Source: Acidisoma sp965199065
GTDB lineage: Bacteria > Pseudomonadota > Alphaproteobacteria > Acetobacterales > Acetobacteraceae
Length of the DNA: 64,000 nt
Direction of reading: 5' to 3'
NCBI RefSeq assembly: GCF_965199065.1
Contig: NZ_CBDAQN010000001.1
Coordinates: forward strand, 124,001 to 188,000
Shown: one piece after another, positions 17,676-26,564 of the stretch
Layout: each line of letters begins with the position of its first letter
How positions within the stretch are numbered: the first letter of the stretch is position 1
The notes under the pieces: model-generated
What the model saw: only the letters and a program-made list of their open reading frames with translations
Databases searched by the model: none
Told to the model about the DNA's origin: nothing
Program-made: the position numbers and the translations under genes

Positions 17676-19526
17676 TCATGCGGTCGCATCCATCTCTCCG
17701 CGGCGGACGCGGTCCCAAGATAAGGTGAGCGCGATCAGTTTGCGCTGGTTGATCTCGGTGGGGTCGGCCACGAAGTCCCGCTCAGCTAGCTTGAGGTCCG
17801 CCTCGATATGGGGCCCGCGCATGAAACCGTAAATCTGCCACCAGTGAGAGGCCGCTTCAGCGGGTGCCGCACCCGGCATCGCACAGGCCGGCAGCGGACG
17901 CGCGTCAAGGACGGCTGACACCATCGTATCGTATCCGAGCCGGCGGAGATGGGCGTTCAACGCTTCCGAGTCAAGAACGGGATGGGTGTCCAACCATGCT
18001 CGCAGCGCATCGCGCAAGTGCGCAAGCTCGTGGGGCAGGTCCAGCATGTCGAAGGGCTCCTCGAGATCTGGGAGGAGATCGGGATGCGTGAGGAGAATAG
18101 CGAGCAATACGCGCCCGCGCTCCGCATCCTGCGTCTCTTCACTCACCCTGGGCCGCGGCCCAATCGGCACCGGCGGTGGTTGATTGCCGCGAAATGGTGA
18201 GCCACTGGCGCGCCGCTGGACATTGCGTCCAGAGGAACTTGCCGAAGCCGCACGGAATTCCTGGAACCAGCGCCCTGTGAGGGTTGCACGGTAGGTCTCC
18301 CCGAGTGCGCGATCAGGGATGGCGCGCGCGATCTCCTGCAGGCGATTCTTGAACGTCGCCCAGCCTTCGTTCGAGATCGGGCCGACCTCATCCTTAATGA
18401 GGCCGTAAATGGCAGCTCCGAGATCGTCCCGCGCGAGTTCGTCCGTCATCCCCTGCCGCCCGCGGCGGCCGACGACAGTGTCCGGATCCTCGCCCTCCGG
18501 AAGAACGACGATGCCGATGCTGCGTTCCGGCGCTAGCCGCGGAAGCGCCAGGCCGATCGCCCGACGACCGGCTCGGCGGCCAGCGGCATCTCCATCGAAG
18601 CAGAAGACCGGACGTTCATCCTGCTGCCACAGCGCATCCATCTGCTCGGGAGTGATGGCGGTGCCAAGCGGTGCCACGGCAGGGACACCTGCCTGGGAGA
18701 GCGCGATCACGTCCATGTAACCCTCGACCACCACCAAACCCTGTCGCCGCCCTGTGCCATCGCGCTTCGTTATCTTTGCGAGGTCGCTCTTCGCAAGATC
18801 GAGGCCATACAAGGTGCGGCGTTTCGAGAACAAAGCCGTTTCGGGTCCGTTGAGATATTTCGGCTGTCCCTCACCCATTATCCGGCCACCGAAACTGATC
18901 ACGCGTCCACGCGGATCGCGGATCGGGAACATCACCCGCCCGAAAAACAAATCGATGGCGCGGCCATCTTCCGGCTGCTTCGTCAACCCGGCCTCAGAGA
19001 GCTGGCGTGGCTCGACCCCCGCTCGCGCCAGATCTGCCGCCAAAGCGCCGCGCCCCGCGCCCGAATAGCCAAGACCGAAGCGGCTGATCGTTTCGTCCGT
19101 GAGGCCGCGGCGCCGGAGATAGTCGAGCGCCGGCCGCCCCTCGGGCGTCGCAAGCCGCGCCTCGAAGTTTTTGGCCGCCAGTGCCAGCACCTCATGCAGG
19201 TCCGTTCGCCGACGCTCGGCGGCGACGGCGTCCGGCGATGCACGCGGCACTTCGAGCCCGGCCTCGGCGGCGAGCGTCTCGACCGCCTCCATGAAACCGG
19301 CGTTCTGCGTCTGCATGACGAAGCCGATGGCGTCGCCATGCGCGCCGCAGCCGAAGCAGTGGTAATGGTCGGCATAGACGTAGAAGGACGGCGACTTCTC
19401 GTTGTGGAAGGGGCAGCAACCTTTCCAGTCGCGGCTGGAGCGCGTCAGCTTCGTCCGTCGCCCGATAAGCGCCGGAAGCGGCGTTCGAGCACGCAATTCA
19501 TCGAGAAAGGACGGTGGAAGCGCCAT
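17676..19526 (-). CDS. dnaG: DNA primase
   Basis: Synthesises RNA primers for replication. N-terminal CHC2 zinc domain: CCPFHNEKSPSFYVYADHYH followed by CFGCGAHGDAIGF. The catalytic core shows FGRVMFPIRDPRGRVISFGG and the Toprim motif LVVVEGYMDVIAL with the downstream FDGDAAGRRA metal site. The C-terminal 170 residues are the helicase-interaction region. Length 616 is normal. Upstream yqeY ends 9 bases away and rpoD follows, the classical macromolecular synthesis arrangement of alphaproteobacteria with yqeY in place of rpsU. Confidence 0.97.
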   Translation of the reverse strand: MALPPSFLDELRARTPLPALIGRRTKLTRSSRDWKGCCPFHNEKSPSFYVYADHYHCFGCGAHGDAIGFVMQTQNAGFMEAVETLAAEAGLEVPRASPDAVAAERRRTDLHEVLALAAKNFEARLATPEGRPALDYLRRRGLTDETISRFGLGYSGAGRGALAADLARAGVEPRQLSEAGLTKQPEDGRAIDLFFGRVMFPIRDPRGRVISFGGRIMGEGQPKYLNGPETALFSKRRTLYGLDLAKSDLAKITKRDGTGRRQGLVVVEGYMDVIALSQAGVPAVAPLGTAITPEQMDALWQQDERPVFCFDGDAAGRRAGRRAIGLALPRLAPERSIGIVVLPEGEDPDTVVGRRGRQGMTDELARDDLGAAIYGLIKDEVGPISNEGWATFKNRLQEIARAIPDRALGETYRATLTGRWFQEFRAASASSSGRNVQRRASGSPFRGNQPPPVPIGPRPRVSEETQDAERGRVLLAILLTHPDLLPDLEEPFDMLDLPHELAHLRDALRAWLDTHPVLDSEALNAHLRRLGYDTMVSAVLDARPLPACAMPGAAPAEAASHWWQIYGFMRGPHIEADLKLAERDFVADPTEINQRKLIALTLSWDRVRRGEMDATA

Positions 19527-19535
19527 ACGCTTGGG

Positions 19536-19994
19536 TTAACCTGCGAGCGCCGCTTTCACAATCGCGCCGATGCGGCCCATGTCGAGCGCCGCACCATATT
19601 GCGACTTCAGCGCGGCCATGACGCGGCCCATGTCCTTGGAACCCGTCGCGCCCGTAGCAGCAACAGCTTGCGCCGTAGCTGCACGCATCTCTTCCTCGTT
19701 CAGAGCCCGCGGCAGAAATTCCTCGATGACGGCAATTTCCGCCTGTTCCTTGGCCGCAAGCTCGGGACGACCGCCTTTCTCGTAGAGCTCGATCGCCTCC
19801 CGGCGTGGCTTGATCATGCCCCGCAGCAGAGCAAGCACGTCCTCATCGGCTATGCGATCGACGCCCTTAGGGCGAGCGGCGATGTCGGCATCCTTTAGCT
19901 TGGCCATGATCAGGCGGATGGCGGAGAGGCGCTCGGCCTCGCCCGCCTTCATGGCGGACTTCATCGCGGCGCTGATGTCGTCTCTGATGCTCAT
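19536..19994 (-). CDS. GatB/YqeY-domain protein
   Basis: Small (152 aa) helical protein homologous to the C-terminal tRNA-binding region of amidotransferase subunit GatB. Seen: MSIRDDISAAMKSAMKAGEAERLSAIRLI, the QAEIAVIEEFLPRALNEEEM block and the C-terminal GSKDMGRVMAALKSQYGAALDM. The cellular role of free-standing YqeY is not settled. GGAGATGG lies just upstream of ATG 19994. It is the first gene of the dnaG-rpoD operon and is divergent from carA across about 80 bases that contain an inverted-motif pair. Confidence 0.92.
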   Translation of the reverse strand: MSIRDDISAAMKSAMKAGEAERLSAIRLIMAKLKDADIAARPKGVDRIADEDVLALLRGMIKPRREAIELYEKGGRPELAAKEQAEIAVIEEFLPRALNEEEMRAATAQAVAATGATGSKDMGRVMAALKSQYGAALDMGRIGAIVKAALAG

Positions 19995-20010
19995 GGTCCA
20001 TCTCCAACTT

Positions 20011-20065
20011 CGGGAAGTTTTTTACCATTCCCAGTGGCAGCATTGAAATGGGAAAAATCTTCCCG
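20011..20065. promoter_or_regulatory. Pair of inverted 21-bp motifs between yqeY and carA
   Basis: The plus strand at 20011-20031 reads CGGGAAGTTTTTTACCATTC and one more C; the minus strand from 20065 to 20045 reads CGGGAAGATTTTTCCCATTT and one more C. The two agree at 18 of 21 positions and face each other across 13 bases. The arrangement suits a shared operator for the divergent yqeY-dnaG-rpoD and carAB transcription units. The right copy overlaps a possible carA start at 20048 (in-frame ATG), which is one reason to prefer the start at 20078. The binding protein is unknown; the helix-turn-helix region encoded at the front of carA is a candidate by proximity only. Confidence 0.55.
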
Positions 20066-20077
20066 TATGTGGACGGC

Positions 20078-21511
20078 ATGCCCCTACAGGTCAATGACAT
20101 CGTCCAGCGCCTCGGTGGTCCAGAAGCCGCGGCCCGCCTCACCCATGTCAGTGCCGAAGCGCTGCGCAAGTGGAAGCAGTCGGGCGTCATCCCGTCGAAG
20201 CATTGGCGGACCATCATCGCCGCCACCGGCCTTTCCCTGGGCGATATGCCCGGCGGCCCGTTTGCCCTCGCACCGAAGGACAGCCCGATCATGCCGGATG
20301 CGCCCGACCCTGCCGCGAACACCGACGTGCCCGAGGGGGCGACCGCCGTGCTTGTTCTGTCGGACGGCAGCCTGTGGTGGGGCCGGGGCTTCGGCGCGCA
20401 CACCCTGCCGGGCAGCGGCCGGGTCGGTGAGGTTTGCTTCAACACGGGGATGACCGGCTACCAGGAGACGATGACGGACGCCTCGTTCGCCGGGCAGATC
20501 GTCACCTTCACCTTTCCCCATATCGGCAATGTCGGCGCCAATCCGCAGGACGACGAGGCGACGACGCCCGCTGCTCTCGGCCTCATCACCGCCCAGGATA
20601 TCACCGAGCCGAGTAACTGGCGGGCGCGGCACGGCTTCCTGGACTGGCTGCGGGCGATGGACCTCCCCGGGATCGGCGGCATCGATACGCGGGCGCTGAC
20701 GATGCGCATCCGGGACGGCGGCGCGCCCACTGGAGTTCTGTGCTTCCCAGCCGACGGACGCTTCGACATCGCAGCGCTGCGCGCCCAGGCCCAGGCCTGG
20801 CCTGGGTTAGAGGGGATGGATCTCGCGAAAAGCGTCTCCTGCACCCAAACCTACGAGTGGGACGAGACGGTCTGGCAGTGGGGCGAGCCACCCCAGCCTG
20901 AAGATGGCGGCCACCAGCATGCGCCGCGCCATCATGTCGTCGCCGTGGATTACGGAGCCAAGCGCAATATCCTGCGCAGCCTCGCCTCCGCCGGGTGCCG
21001 GGTGACGGTCGTGCCGGCGACAGCGACCACGGAAGAAATCATGCGCCACAAGCCCGACGGCGTGTTCCTGTCGAACGGCCCTGGCGACCCGGCTGCCACG
21101 GCCGTCTATGCCGTGCCCGCCATTCAGGGCGTGATGGCGCAACGGGTGCCGATCTTCGGCATCTGTCTCGGCCACCAGTTGCTCGCCCGCGCTCTGGGTG
21201 CCGAAACCTACAAGCTAGACCTCGGCCATCGCGGGATGAACCAGCCGGTGAAGGATCTTGCAACCGGGCGCGTCGAGATCACCAGCCAGAATCATGGCTT
21301 CGCGGTCGACGAGAAAACGCTGCCCGAGGGGGTGACCGTCACGCATGTCAGCCTGTTCGACGGGAGCAACGAAGGGATCGCGGCGCCGATGCAGCGCGCC
21401 TTCTCGGTGCAATACCATCCCGAGGCGAGCCCGGGCCCGAGCGACAGCCACCATCTGTTTCATCGCTTCACGGCGATGATGGACGCCGAGCCTGCTGCCG
21501 GGGAGGGCTGA
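20078..21511 (+). CDS. carA: Carbamoyl-phosphate synthase small subunit with N-terminal HTH extension
   Basis: Glutaminase subunit of carbamoyl-phosphate synthase, feeding arginine and pyrimidine synthesis. The CarA part starts around VPEGATAVLVLSDGSLWWG; the class I amidotransferase site is FGICLGHQLLARALG with nucleophile cysteine, and the HGFAVDEKTL and VQYHPEASPGPSDSHHLF blocks complete the triad. In front lies an extra stretch of about 70 residues, VNDIVQRLGGPEAAARLTHV followed by SAEALRKWKQSGVIPSKHW, a Cro/YdaS-like helix-turn-helix. No stop codon separates the two, so they are translated as one chain unless an internal ATG at 20291 (AAGGA 11 bases upstream) gives CarA alone. Starts at 20048 and 20078 are both possible. 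carB follows after 3 bases. Confidence 0.93.
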   Translation: MPLQVNDIVQRLGGPEAAARLTHVSAEALRKWKQSGVIPSKHWRTIIAATGLSLGDMPGGPFALAPKDSPIMPDAPDPAANTDVPEGATAVLVLSDGSLWWGRGFGAHTLPGSGRVGEVCFNTGMTGYQETMTDASFAGQIVTFTFPHIGNVGANPQDDEATTPAALGLITAQDITEPSNWRARHGFLDWLRAMDLPGIGGIDTRALTMRIRDGGAPTGVLCFPADGRFDIAALRAQAQAWPGLEGMDLAKSVSCTQTYEWDETVWQWGEPPQPEDGGHQHAPRHHVVAVDYGAKRNILRSLASAGCRVTVVPATATTEEIMRHKPDGVFLSNGPGDPAATAVYAVPAIQGVMAQRVPIFGICLGHQLLARALGAETYKLDLGHRGMNQPVKDLATGRVEITSQNHGFAVDEKTLPEGVTVTHVSLFDGSNEGIAAPMQRAFSVQYHPEASPGPSDSHHLFHRFTAMMDAEPAAGEG

Positions 21512-21514
21512 GAC

Positions 21515-24500
21515 ATGCCGAAACGCACCGACATCCGCTCGATCCTCATCATCGGCGCGGGGCCCATCGTCATCGGGCAGGCCTGCGAATTCGATTATTC
21601 CGGTGCGCAGGCGTGCAAGGCGCTGCGCGAGGAGGGCTACCGGGTCATCCTCATCAACTCCAATCCTGCGACGATCATGACGGACCCGTCACTGGCCGAC
21701 GCGACCTATATCGAGCCGATCACGCCCGAGATCGTCGAGCGCATCATCATGCGCGAGAAGCCGGATGCGCTGCTGCCCACAATGGGCGGCCAGACCGCAT
21801 TGAACACGGCATTGGCGCTGGCCCGCTCAGGCGCGCTGGCGCGATTGGGTGTGGAGCTGATCGGTGCGAAGGCCGAGGTCATCGACCGCGCCGAGGACAG
21901 GCTGAAATTCCGCGACGCGATGACGGAGATCGGCATCGAAAGCCCGAAGAGTGCAATTGCCCACAGCTTGGCTGAGGCGCGCGCGGCGCTGGCGGAAGTG
22001 GGGTTGCCTGCCGTCATCCGGCCGAGCTTCACGCTGGGCGGCACGGGCGGCGGCATCGCCTACAACAAGGCTGAGTTCGAGCGGATCGTCACGGGCGGAC
22101 TGGAAGCCAGCCCGACAACCGAGGTGCTGATCGAGGAAAGCGTGCTCGGCTGGAAGGAGTACGAGATGGAGGTCGTGCGCGACAGCGCCGACAACTGCAT
22201 CATCATCTGCTCGATCGAGAACGTGGACCCGATGGGAGTGCATACCGGCGATAGCGTGACCGTCGCCCCCGCGCTGACGCTGACCGACAAGGAATATCAG
22301 CGTATGCGCGACGCGTCCGTCGCCTGCCTGCGGAAGATCGGCGTCGACACCGGCGGATCGAACGTTCAGTTCGGCCTCAACCCCGCCGACGGTCGCATGG
22401 TCATCATCGAAATGAACCCGCGCGTTTCGCGGTCCTCGGCGCTCGCATCCAAGGCGACAGGTTTCCCGATTGCCAAGATCGCCGCGAAGCTGGCTGTGGG
22501 CTACACGCTCGACGAGCTGAGAAACGACATTACCCGAACAACGCCGGCAAGCTTCGAGCCCACGATCGATTATGTCGTCGTGAAGATCCCGCGCTTCACC
22601 TTCGAGAAGTTCCCAGGAACGCCAGCCTTACTCTCCACCAGCATGAAGTCGGTAGGCGAGGCGATGGCGATCGGACGCTCCTTTGCCGAGGCACTGCAGA
22701 AAGGGCTGCGAAGCATGGAGACCGGCTTCTCGGGCCTCGACGAGATAGAGGCTCCGGGAGATGGTTCGGAGGAGGCATATCGCACTGCGCTCTCCGCACC
22801 CCGGCCGGATCGGCTGGTCATGGCGGCGCAGGCGATCCGCGCCGGGCTCAGCCTCGAGGAGATCCACGACTGCTGTAAATTCGATCCGTGGTTCCTGGGA
22901 GAGCTCAAGCGGATCGTCGATGCGGAGCGTGTCATTCGCGCGCAAGGGCTGCCGCAAACGGCGCTCGGCTTGCGGCGTGTGAAGGCACTTGGCTTCTCCG
23001 ATCAGCAACTGGCCAAGCTCAGCGGCCAAAGCCCGGCGGCCGTTGGTGAGTTGCGTTCCCGGCTCGGCGTCCGCCCGGCGTACAAGCGCATCGACACCTG
23101 CGCCGCGGAGTTCGCCTCCGCCACACCTTATATGTACTCAACCTACGAAACGGGCTTCGGGGCCCCCGTATGCGAAAGCAGTCCGACGGACCGGCGGAAG
23201 GTCATCATTCTCGGCGGCGGACCGAATCGCATCGGGCAAGGCATCGAGTTCGACTATTGCTGCGTCCACGCATCCTATGCGCTGAAGGAAGCCGGGTTCG
23301 AGACCATCATGGTCAACTGCAATCCGGAAACTGTCAGCACGGACTACGACACTTCGGATCGTCTCTATTTCGAACCGCTCACCGCCGAGGACGTCATCGC
23401 GCTCATACGTCGTGAGCAGGATAATGGCACCGTCCTCGGGTGCATCGTGCAATATGGTGGGCAAACACCGCTGAAGCTTTCGCAGTCGCTGGCCGCCGCA
23501 GGTATTCCGCTTCTTGGCACAAGCGCCGACGCTATCGACATCGCCGAGGACCGCGAGCGCTTCCAGGTGCTGCTGCATAAGCTCGGCCTGCGCCAACCGG
23601 AGAACGGCATCGCGCGGTCGACCGAAGAGGCCGAGGCAATCACCGAGCGCATCGGCTTTCCGGTCGTCATCCGGCCAAGCTACGTGCTCGGCGGGCGCGC
23701 GATGGAAATCGTGCATGACCGCACGCAGCTCGCCCGCTACATGCGCGAGGCGGTCCGTGTCTCCGGCGAGAACCCCGTGCTCATCGACCGGTATCTGAAC
23801 GACGCCATCGAGGTCGATGTGGATTGCATCGCCGACGGCGAGCAGGTGTTCGTCGCGGGTGTCATGGAGCATATCGAGGAAGCCGGCATTCACTCGGGCG
23901 ACAGTGCCTGTTCGCTGCCGCCCTATTCGCTGTCGCCGGCGATCGTCGAGGAGCTCAAGGCCGAGACGGTCGCGATGGCGCGTGCGCTTAACGTGATCGG
24001 CCTCATGAACGTGCAATATGCCATCAAGGACGGGACGATCTACGTGCTGGAGGTCAATCCCCGCGCCTCCCGCACCGTGCCGTTCGTCGCCAAGGCGACG
24101 GGAGTAGCAATCGCCAAAATCGGCGCCCAGGTGATGGCGGGCGCAAAGCTCGCCTCCTTCGATCTGGCGGATCATGCCGGAGGCCCACACGTCGCCGTGA
24201 AGGAGTCTGTCTTTCCCTTCGCGCGCTTTCCTGAGGTCGACACTATCCTGGGTCCGGAGATGAAATCCACCGGCGAGGTCATGGGGCTCGATACAAGCTT
24301 CGCCCGCGCCTTCGCCAAGGCGCAGCTTGGCGCCGGAGTGCGCTTGCCGATGACCGGCTCGGTCTTCCTGTCGGTCAAAGACTCTGACAAGGCGGCTCTC
24401 GTGCCTTTGGCGCGGCGGCTCACGGAGATGGGCTTCGGCATCATAGCCACTCGCGGCACGGCGGCGCGCATCCGTGAGGCGGGGCTCGAGGTGAGGCAAG

Positions 24501-24757
24501 TTTCCAAAGTCCTGGAGGGCCGGCCGCATTGCGTGGACGCTATCCAATCCGGGGAGATCCAGATGGTGATCAACACGGCCTCGACGCCTCAATCCGTGAG
24601 CGACAGCTTTGACATCCGTCGCAGCGCCCTCACCCAGGGCGTGCCGCATTTCACCACCATTGCCGGTGCCAGGGCTGCCGTTCACGCCGTAGCGGCTATG
24701 AAATCTGGACCGCTTGATGTAGCGCCCTTACAGTCCTACTTTCGTTCCCCATTCTGA
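21515..24757 (+). CDS. carB: Carbamoyl-phosphate synthase large subunit
   Basis: Makes carbamoyl phosphate from CarA-delivered ammonia, bicarbonate and two ATP. The 1,080-residue chain shows the internal duplication of the family: first half from ILIIGAGPIVIGQACEFDYS with ATP-grasp segments IRPSFTLGGTGGGIAYN and EMNPRVSRSSALASKATG; second half from ILGGGPNRIGQGIEFDYCC with IRPSYVLGGRAMEIVHD and EVNPRASRTVPFVAKATG. The C-terminal allosteric (MGS-like) domain includes MGFGIIATRGTAARIREAG. The start ATG is 3 bases after the carA stop, so the two are translationally coupled. A 515-residue open frame on the opposite strand is antisense noise. Confidence 0.98.
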   Translation: MPKRTDIRSILIIGAGPIVIGQACEFDYSGAQACKALREEGYRVILINSNPATIMTDPSLADATYIEPITPEIVERIIMREKPDALLPTMGGQTALNTALALARSGALARLGVELIGAKAEVIDRAEDRLKFRDAMTEIGIESPKSAIAHSLAEARAALAEVGLPAVIRPSFTLGGTGGGIAYNKAEFERIVTGGLEASPTTEVLIEESVLGWKEYEMEVVRDSADNCIIICSIENVDPMGVHTGDSVTVAPALTLTDKEYQRMRDASVACLRKIGVDTGGSNVQFGLNPADGRMVIIEMNPRVSRSSALASKATGFPIAKIAAKLAVGYTLDELRNDITRTTPASFEPTIDYVVVKIPRFTFEKFPGTPALLSTSMKSVGEAMAIGRSFAEALQKGLRSMETGFSGLDEIEAPGDGSEEAYRTALSAPRPDRLVMAAQAIRAGLSLEEIHDCCKFDPWFLGELKRIVDAERVIRAQGLPQTALGLRRVKALGFSDQQLAKLSGQSPAAVGELRSRLGVRPAYKRIDTCAAEFASATPYMYSTYETGFGAPVCESSPTDRRKVIILGGGPNRIGQGIEFDYCCVHASYALKEAGFETIMVNCNPETVSTDYDTSDRLYFEPLTAEDVIALIRREQDNGTVLGCIVQYGGQTPLKLSQSLAAAGIPLLGTSADAIDIAEDRERFQVLLHKLGLRQPENGIARSTEEAEAITERIGFPVVIRPSYVLGGRAMEIVHDRTQLARYMREAVRVSGENPVLIDRYLNDAIEVDVDCIADGEQVFVAGVMEHIEEAGIHSGDSACSLPPYSLSPAIVEELKAETVAMARALNVIGLMNVQYAIKDGTIYVLEVNPRASRTVPFVAKATGVAIAKIGAQVMAGAKLASFDLADHAGGPHVAVKESVFPFARFPEVDTILGPEMKSTGEVMGLDTSFARAFAKAQLGAGVRLPMTGSVFLSVKDSDKAALVPLARRLTEMGFGIIATRGTAARIREAGLEVRQVSKVLEGRPHCVDAIQSGEIQMVINTASTPQSVSDSFDIRRSALTQGVPHFTTIAGARAAVHAVAAMKSGPLDVAPLQSYFRSPF

Positions 24758-24800
24758 GTGCCTGCTGTCGACGCAGGGGCGATGGAGGTCGGGAGGCAGG

Positions 24801-24825
24801 AGCCGGATCATTCCGTGATCCGGCT
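24801..24825 (+). terminator. Perfect 10-bp hairpin after carB
   Basis: AGCCGGATCA (24801-24810), loop TTCCG, TGATCCGGCT (24816-24825). It lies in the 122-base gap between carB and greA. The downstream bases TCGCTGTATTTATC are only moderately T-rich, so it may be an attenuator-like or partial terminator rather than a strong one. Confidence 0.55.
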
Positions 24826-24879
24826 TCGCTGTATTTATCAACACCAGTCCGAACGGACTGACGACTGCGAGGACACCGC

Positions 24880-25353
24880 GTGCAGAAATTTCCGATGACC
24901 GGGCCCGGCCTTGTTCGACTTGAGGCAGAGTTGCGCCAGCTGCGCAGCGAGGAGCGGCCAGCGGTTATTCGTGCCATCGCCGAGGCCCGAAGTCATGGCG
25001 ACTTGAGCGAGAACGCCGAGTATCATGCAGCGCGGGAGCGTCAATCATTCATTGAGGGCCGCATCCAGGAGCTGGAGGAGATCGTGGGGGCGGCTGAGGT
25101 GATCGACCCAGCCACGTTGTCCGGTGAGCACGTGAAATTCGGCGCCCATGTCAAGCTGGTGGACGAGGAAACGGAGAAGGAGGCGAGCTATCAGATCGTC
25201 GGTGTCCACGAGGCCGACATCAAGCAAGGCCTGCTATCCGTGTCATCGCCGCTCGCCAAGTCTCTCATCGGCAAGAAGAAGGGTGACAGCGTTTCGGTGC
25301 CTGCCCCTGGTGGAGACCGTTCCTACGAGATCATCGCCGTCCGCTTCGGCTGA
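24880..25353 (+). CDS. greA: Transcription elongation factor GreA
   Basis: Rescues backtracked RNA polymerase by stimulating transcript cleavage. The 157-residue product has the N-terminal coiled coil with the acidic tip (EARSHGDLSENAEYHAAR) and the C-terminal FKBP-like domain (ISSPLAKSLIGKKKGDSV equivalent here reads SSPLAKSLIGKKKGDSVSV). GTG 24880 is preceded by GCGAGGA at good distance and gives the standard N-terminus MQKFPMTGPGLVRLEAEL. It follows carB as in many alphaproteobacteria and is 11 bases ahead of a threonine ammonia-lyase gene. Confidence 0.95.
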   Translation: MQKFPMTGPGLVRLEAELRQLRSEERPAVIRAIAEARSHGDLSENAEYHAARERQSFIEGRIQELEEIVGAAEVIDPATLSGEHVKFGAHVKLVDEETEKEASYQIVGVHEADIKQGLLSVSSPLAKSLIGKKKGDSVSVPAPGGDRSYEIIAVRFG

Positions 25354-25364
25354 CTGCCGGAGAC

Positions 25365-26564
25365 ATGACCCCCACCTTCGCCGACATCGAGGCGGCGGCA
25401 AACCGCATCGCCGGACGGGTATTGCGTACGCCGGCGGTGCGGAGCGATAGCCTCAGCCGCGCGACGGGGGCCGATATCGTCCTCAAGCTCGACAACCTTC
25501 AGGCGACTGGGGCCTTCAAAGAACGCGGGGCTGCCAACCGCTTGGCGCTGCTGACACCTGCCGAGGCGCAGCGCGGCGTGGTCGCCATGTCGGCTGGGAA
25601 TCACGCGCAGGCAGTGGCGCGGCATGCGCATCTGTTGGGGGTTCAGGCTACCATCGTAATGCCGAAGTTCACCCCGACGACGAAGGTAACGCGCACGGCA
25701 TCCTGGGGCGCACGGGTCGTGCTGCATGGCGAGATGCTGGCCGAGGCCGCGGCCCATGCGCATCACCTGGCGGAGACGGAGGGGCTGGTTTTCATCCATC
25801 CCTACGATGATCCGGGGATCATTGCGGGCCAGGGAACACTGGCCCTCGAACTGTTGCAGGATTTCCCGGATCTCGACGTGCTGGTGGTGCCGGTCGGCGG
25901 AGGTGGCCTGATCTCCGGCAGCGCCATCGCTGCGCTCGCGATGAAGCCGGACATCGAAATCTTAGGAGTCGAGGTAGAGGCCTATAGCGCCATGGCGCAG
26001 CGGCTTGCCGGAAAGCCCGTATCTGTCGGCGGCTCGACCATCGCCGAGGGCATTGCAGTTCGCGATGTCGGCGAGCTGCCCATGGCAATTCTGCGGGAAC
26101 TGGGCGTTGAGGTGCTGCTGGTGCCGGAAGCCGCGATCGAGCAGGCGATCGCGTTGCTCGCTGAGGGTGCGAAGCTTGTTGCCGAGGGCGCGGGTGCAGC
26201 TGCCCTGGCCGCAGTCCTGCACTACCCCGATCGCTTTGTCGGGCGGAACGTCGGAATTCCAATTTGCGGCGGCAACATCGATCCCCGCATTCTCGCCAAC
26301 ACACTTTTGCGCAATCTTTTGCGAGATGGGCGGCTTGTGCGGCTCATCATGGAGATGCCGGATCGCCCCGGCATGCTTGGCGACATCTCAACCCGCATTG
26401 GCGACGAGGGTGGAAACATCATCGAGGTTGCGCATCATCGGCTGTTTACGTCTCCGACGGTGCAGGCGGCGCAGCTTGAGATCATGATCGAGGCGCGTGA
26501 TGCCGCGCATGGCGCTTTCATCGAGTCAAAGCTGCGCGAGCGCTACATCGTCCGGCGCGCATAG
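25365..26564 (+). CDS. Threonine ammonia-lyase (PLP-dependent, ACT-containing)
   Basis: Deaminates threonine to 2-oxobutyrate. The 399-residue protein has the PLP lysine in ATGAFKERGAANRL, the AMSAGNHAQAVARHA substrate loop, the glycine loop VPVGGGGLISG and a C-terminal ACT-like domain (RLIMEMPDRPGMLGDIS, GNIIEVAHHRLF). Its length and single ACT domain match the shorter threonine/serine dehydratase group rather than the two-ACT biosynthetic IlvA. Biosynthetic or catabolic use cannot be told from sequence. GGAG lies close to ATG 25365. Likely co-transcribed with greA. Confidence 0.9.
   Translation: MTPTFADIEAAANRIAGRVLRTPAVRSDSLSRATGADIVLKLDNLQATGAFKERGAANRLALLTPAEAQRGVVAMSAGNHAQAVARHAHLLGVQATIVMPKFTPTTKVTRTASWGARVVLHGEMLAEAAAHAHHLAETEGLVFIHPYDDPGIIAGQGTLALELLQDFPDLDVLVVPVGGGGLISGSAIAALAMKPDIEILGVEVEAYSAMAQRLAGKPVSVGGSTIAEGIAVRDVGELPMAILRELGVEVLLVPEAAIEQAIALLAEGAKLVAEGAGAAALAAVLHYPDRFVGRNVGIPICGGNIDPRILANTLLRNLLRDGRLVRLIMEMPDRPGMLGDISTRIGDEGGNIIEVAHHRLFTSPTVQAAQLEIMIEARDAAHGAFIESKLRERYIVRRA

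Noticed and set aside
15698..17728. 676-residue open frame on the plus strand over rpoD
   Set aside because: Fully antisense to the well-conserved rpoD; composition is that of reverse-complemented GC-rich coding sequence and no motif is recognisable.
23138..24685. 515-residue open frame on the minus strand inside carB
   Set aside because: Antisense to carB, no motifs; carB is conserved throughout this stretch.
24758..24879. Riboswitch between carB and greA
   Set aside because: Only a single simple hairpin is visible; no conserved multi-helix element could be recognised.
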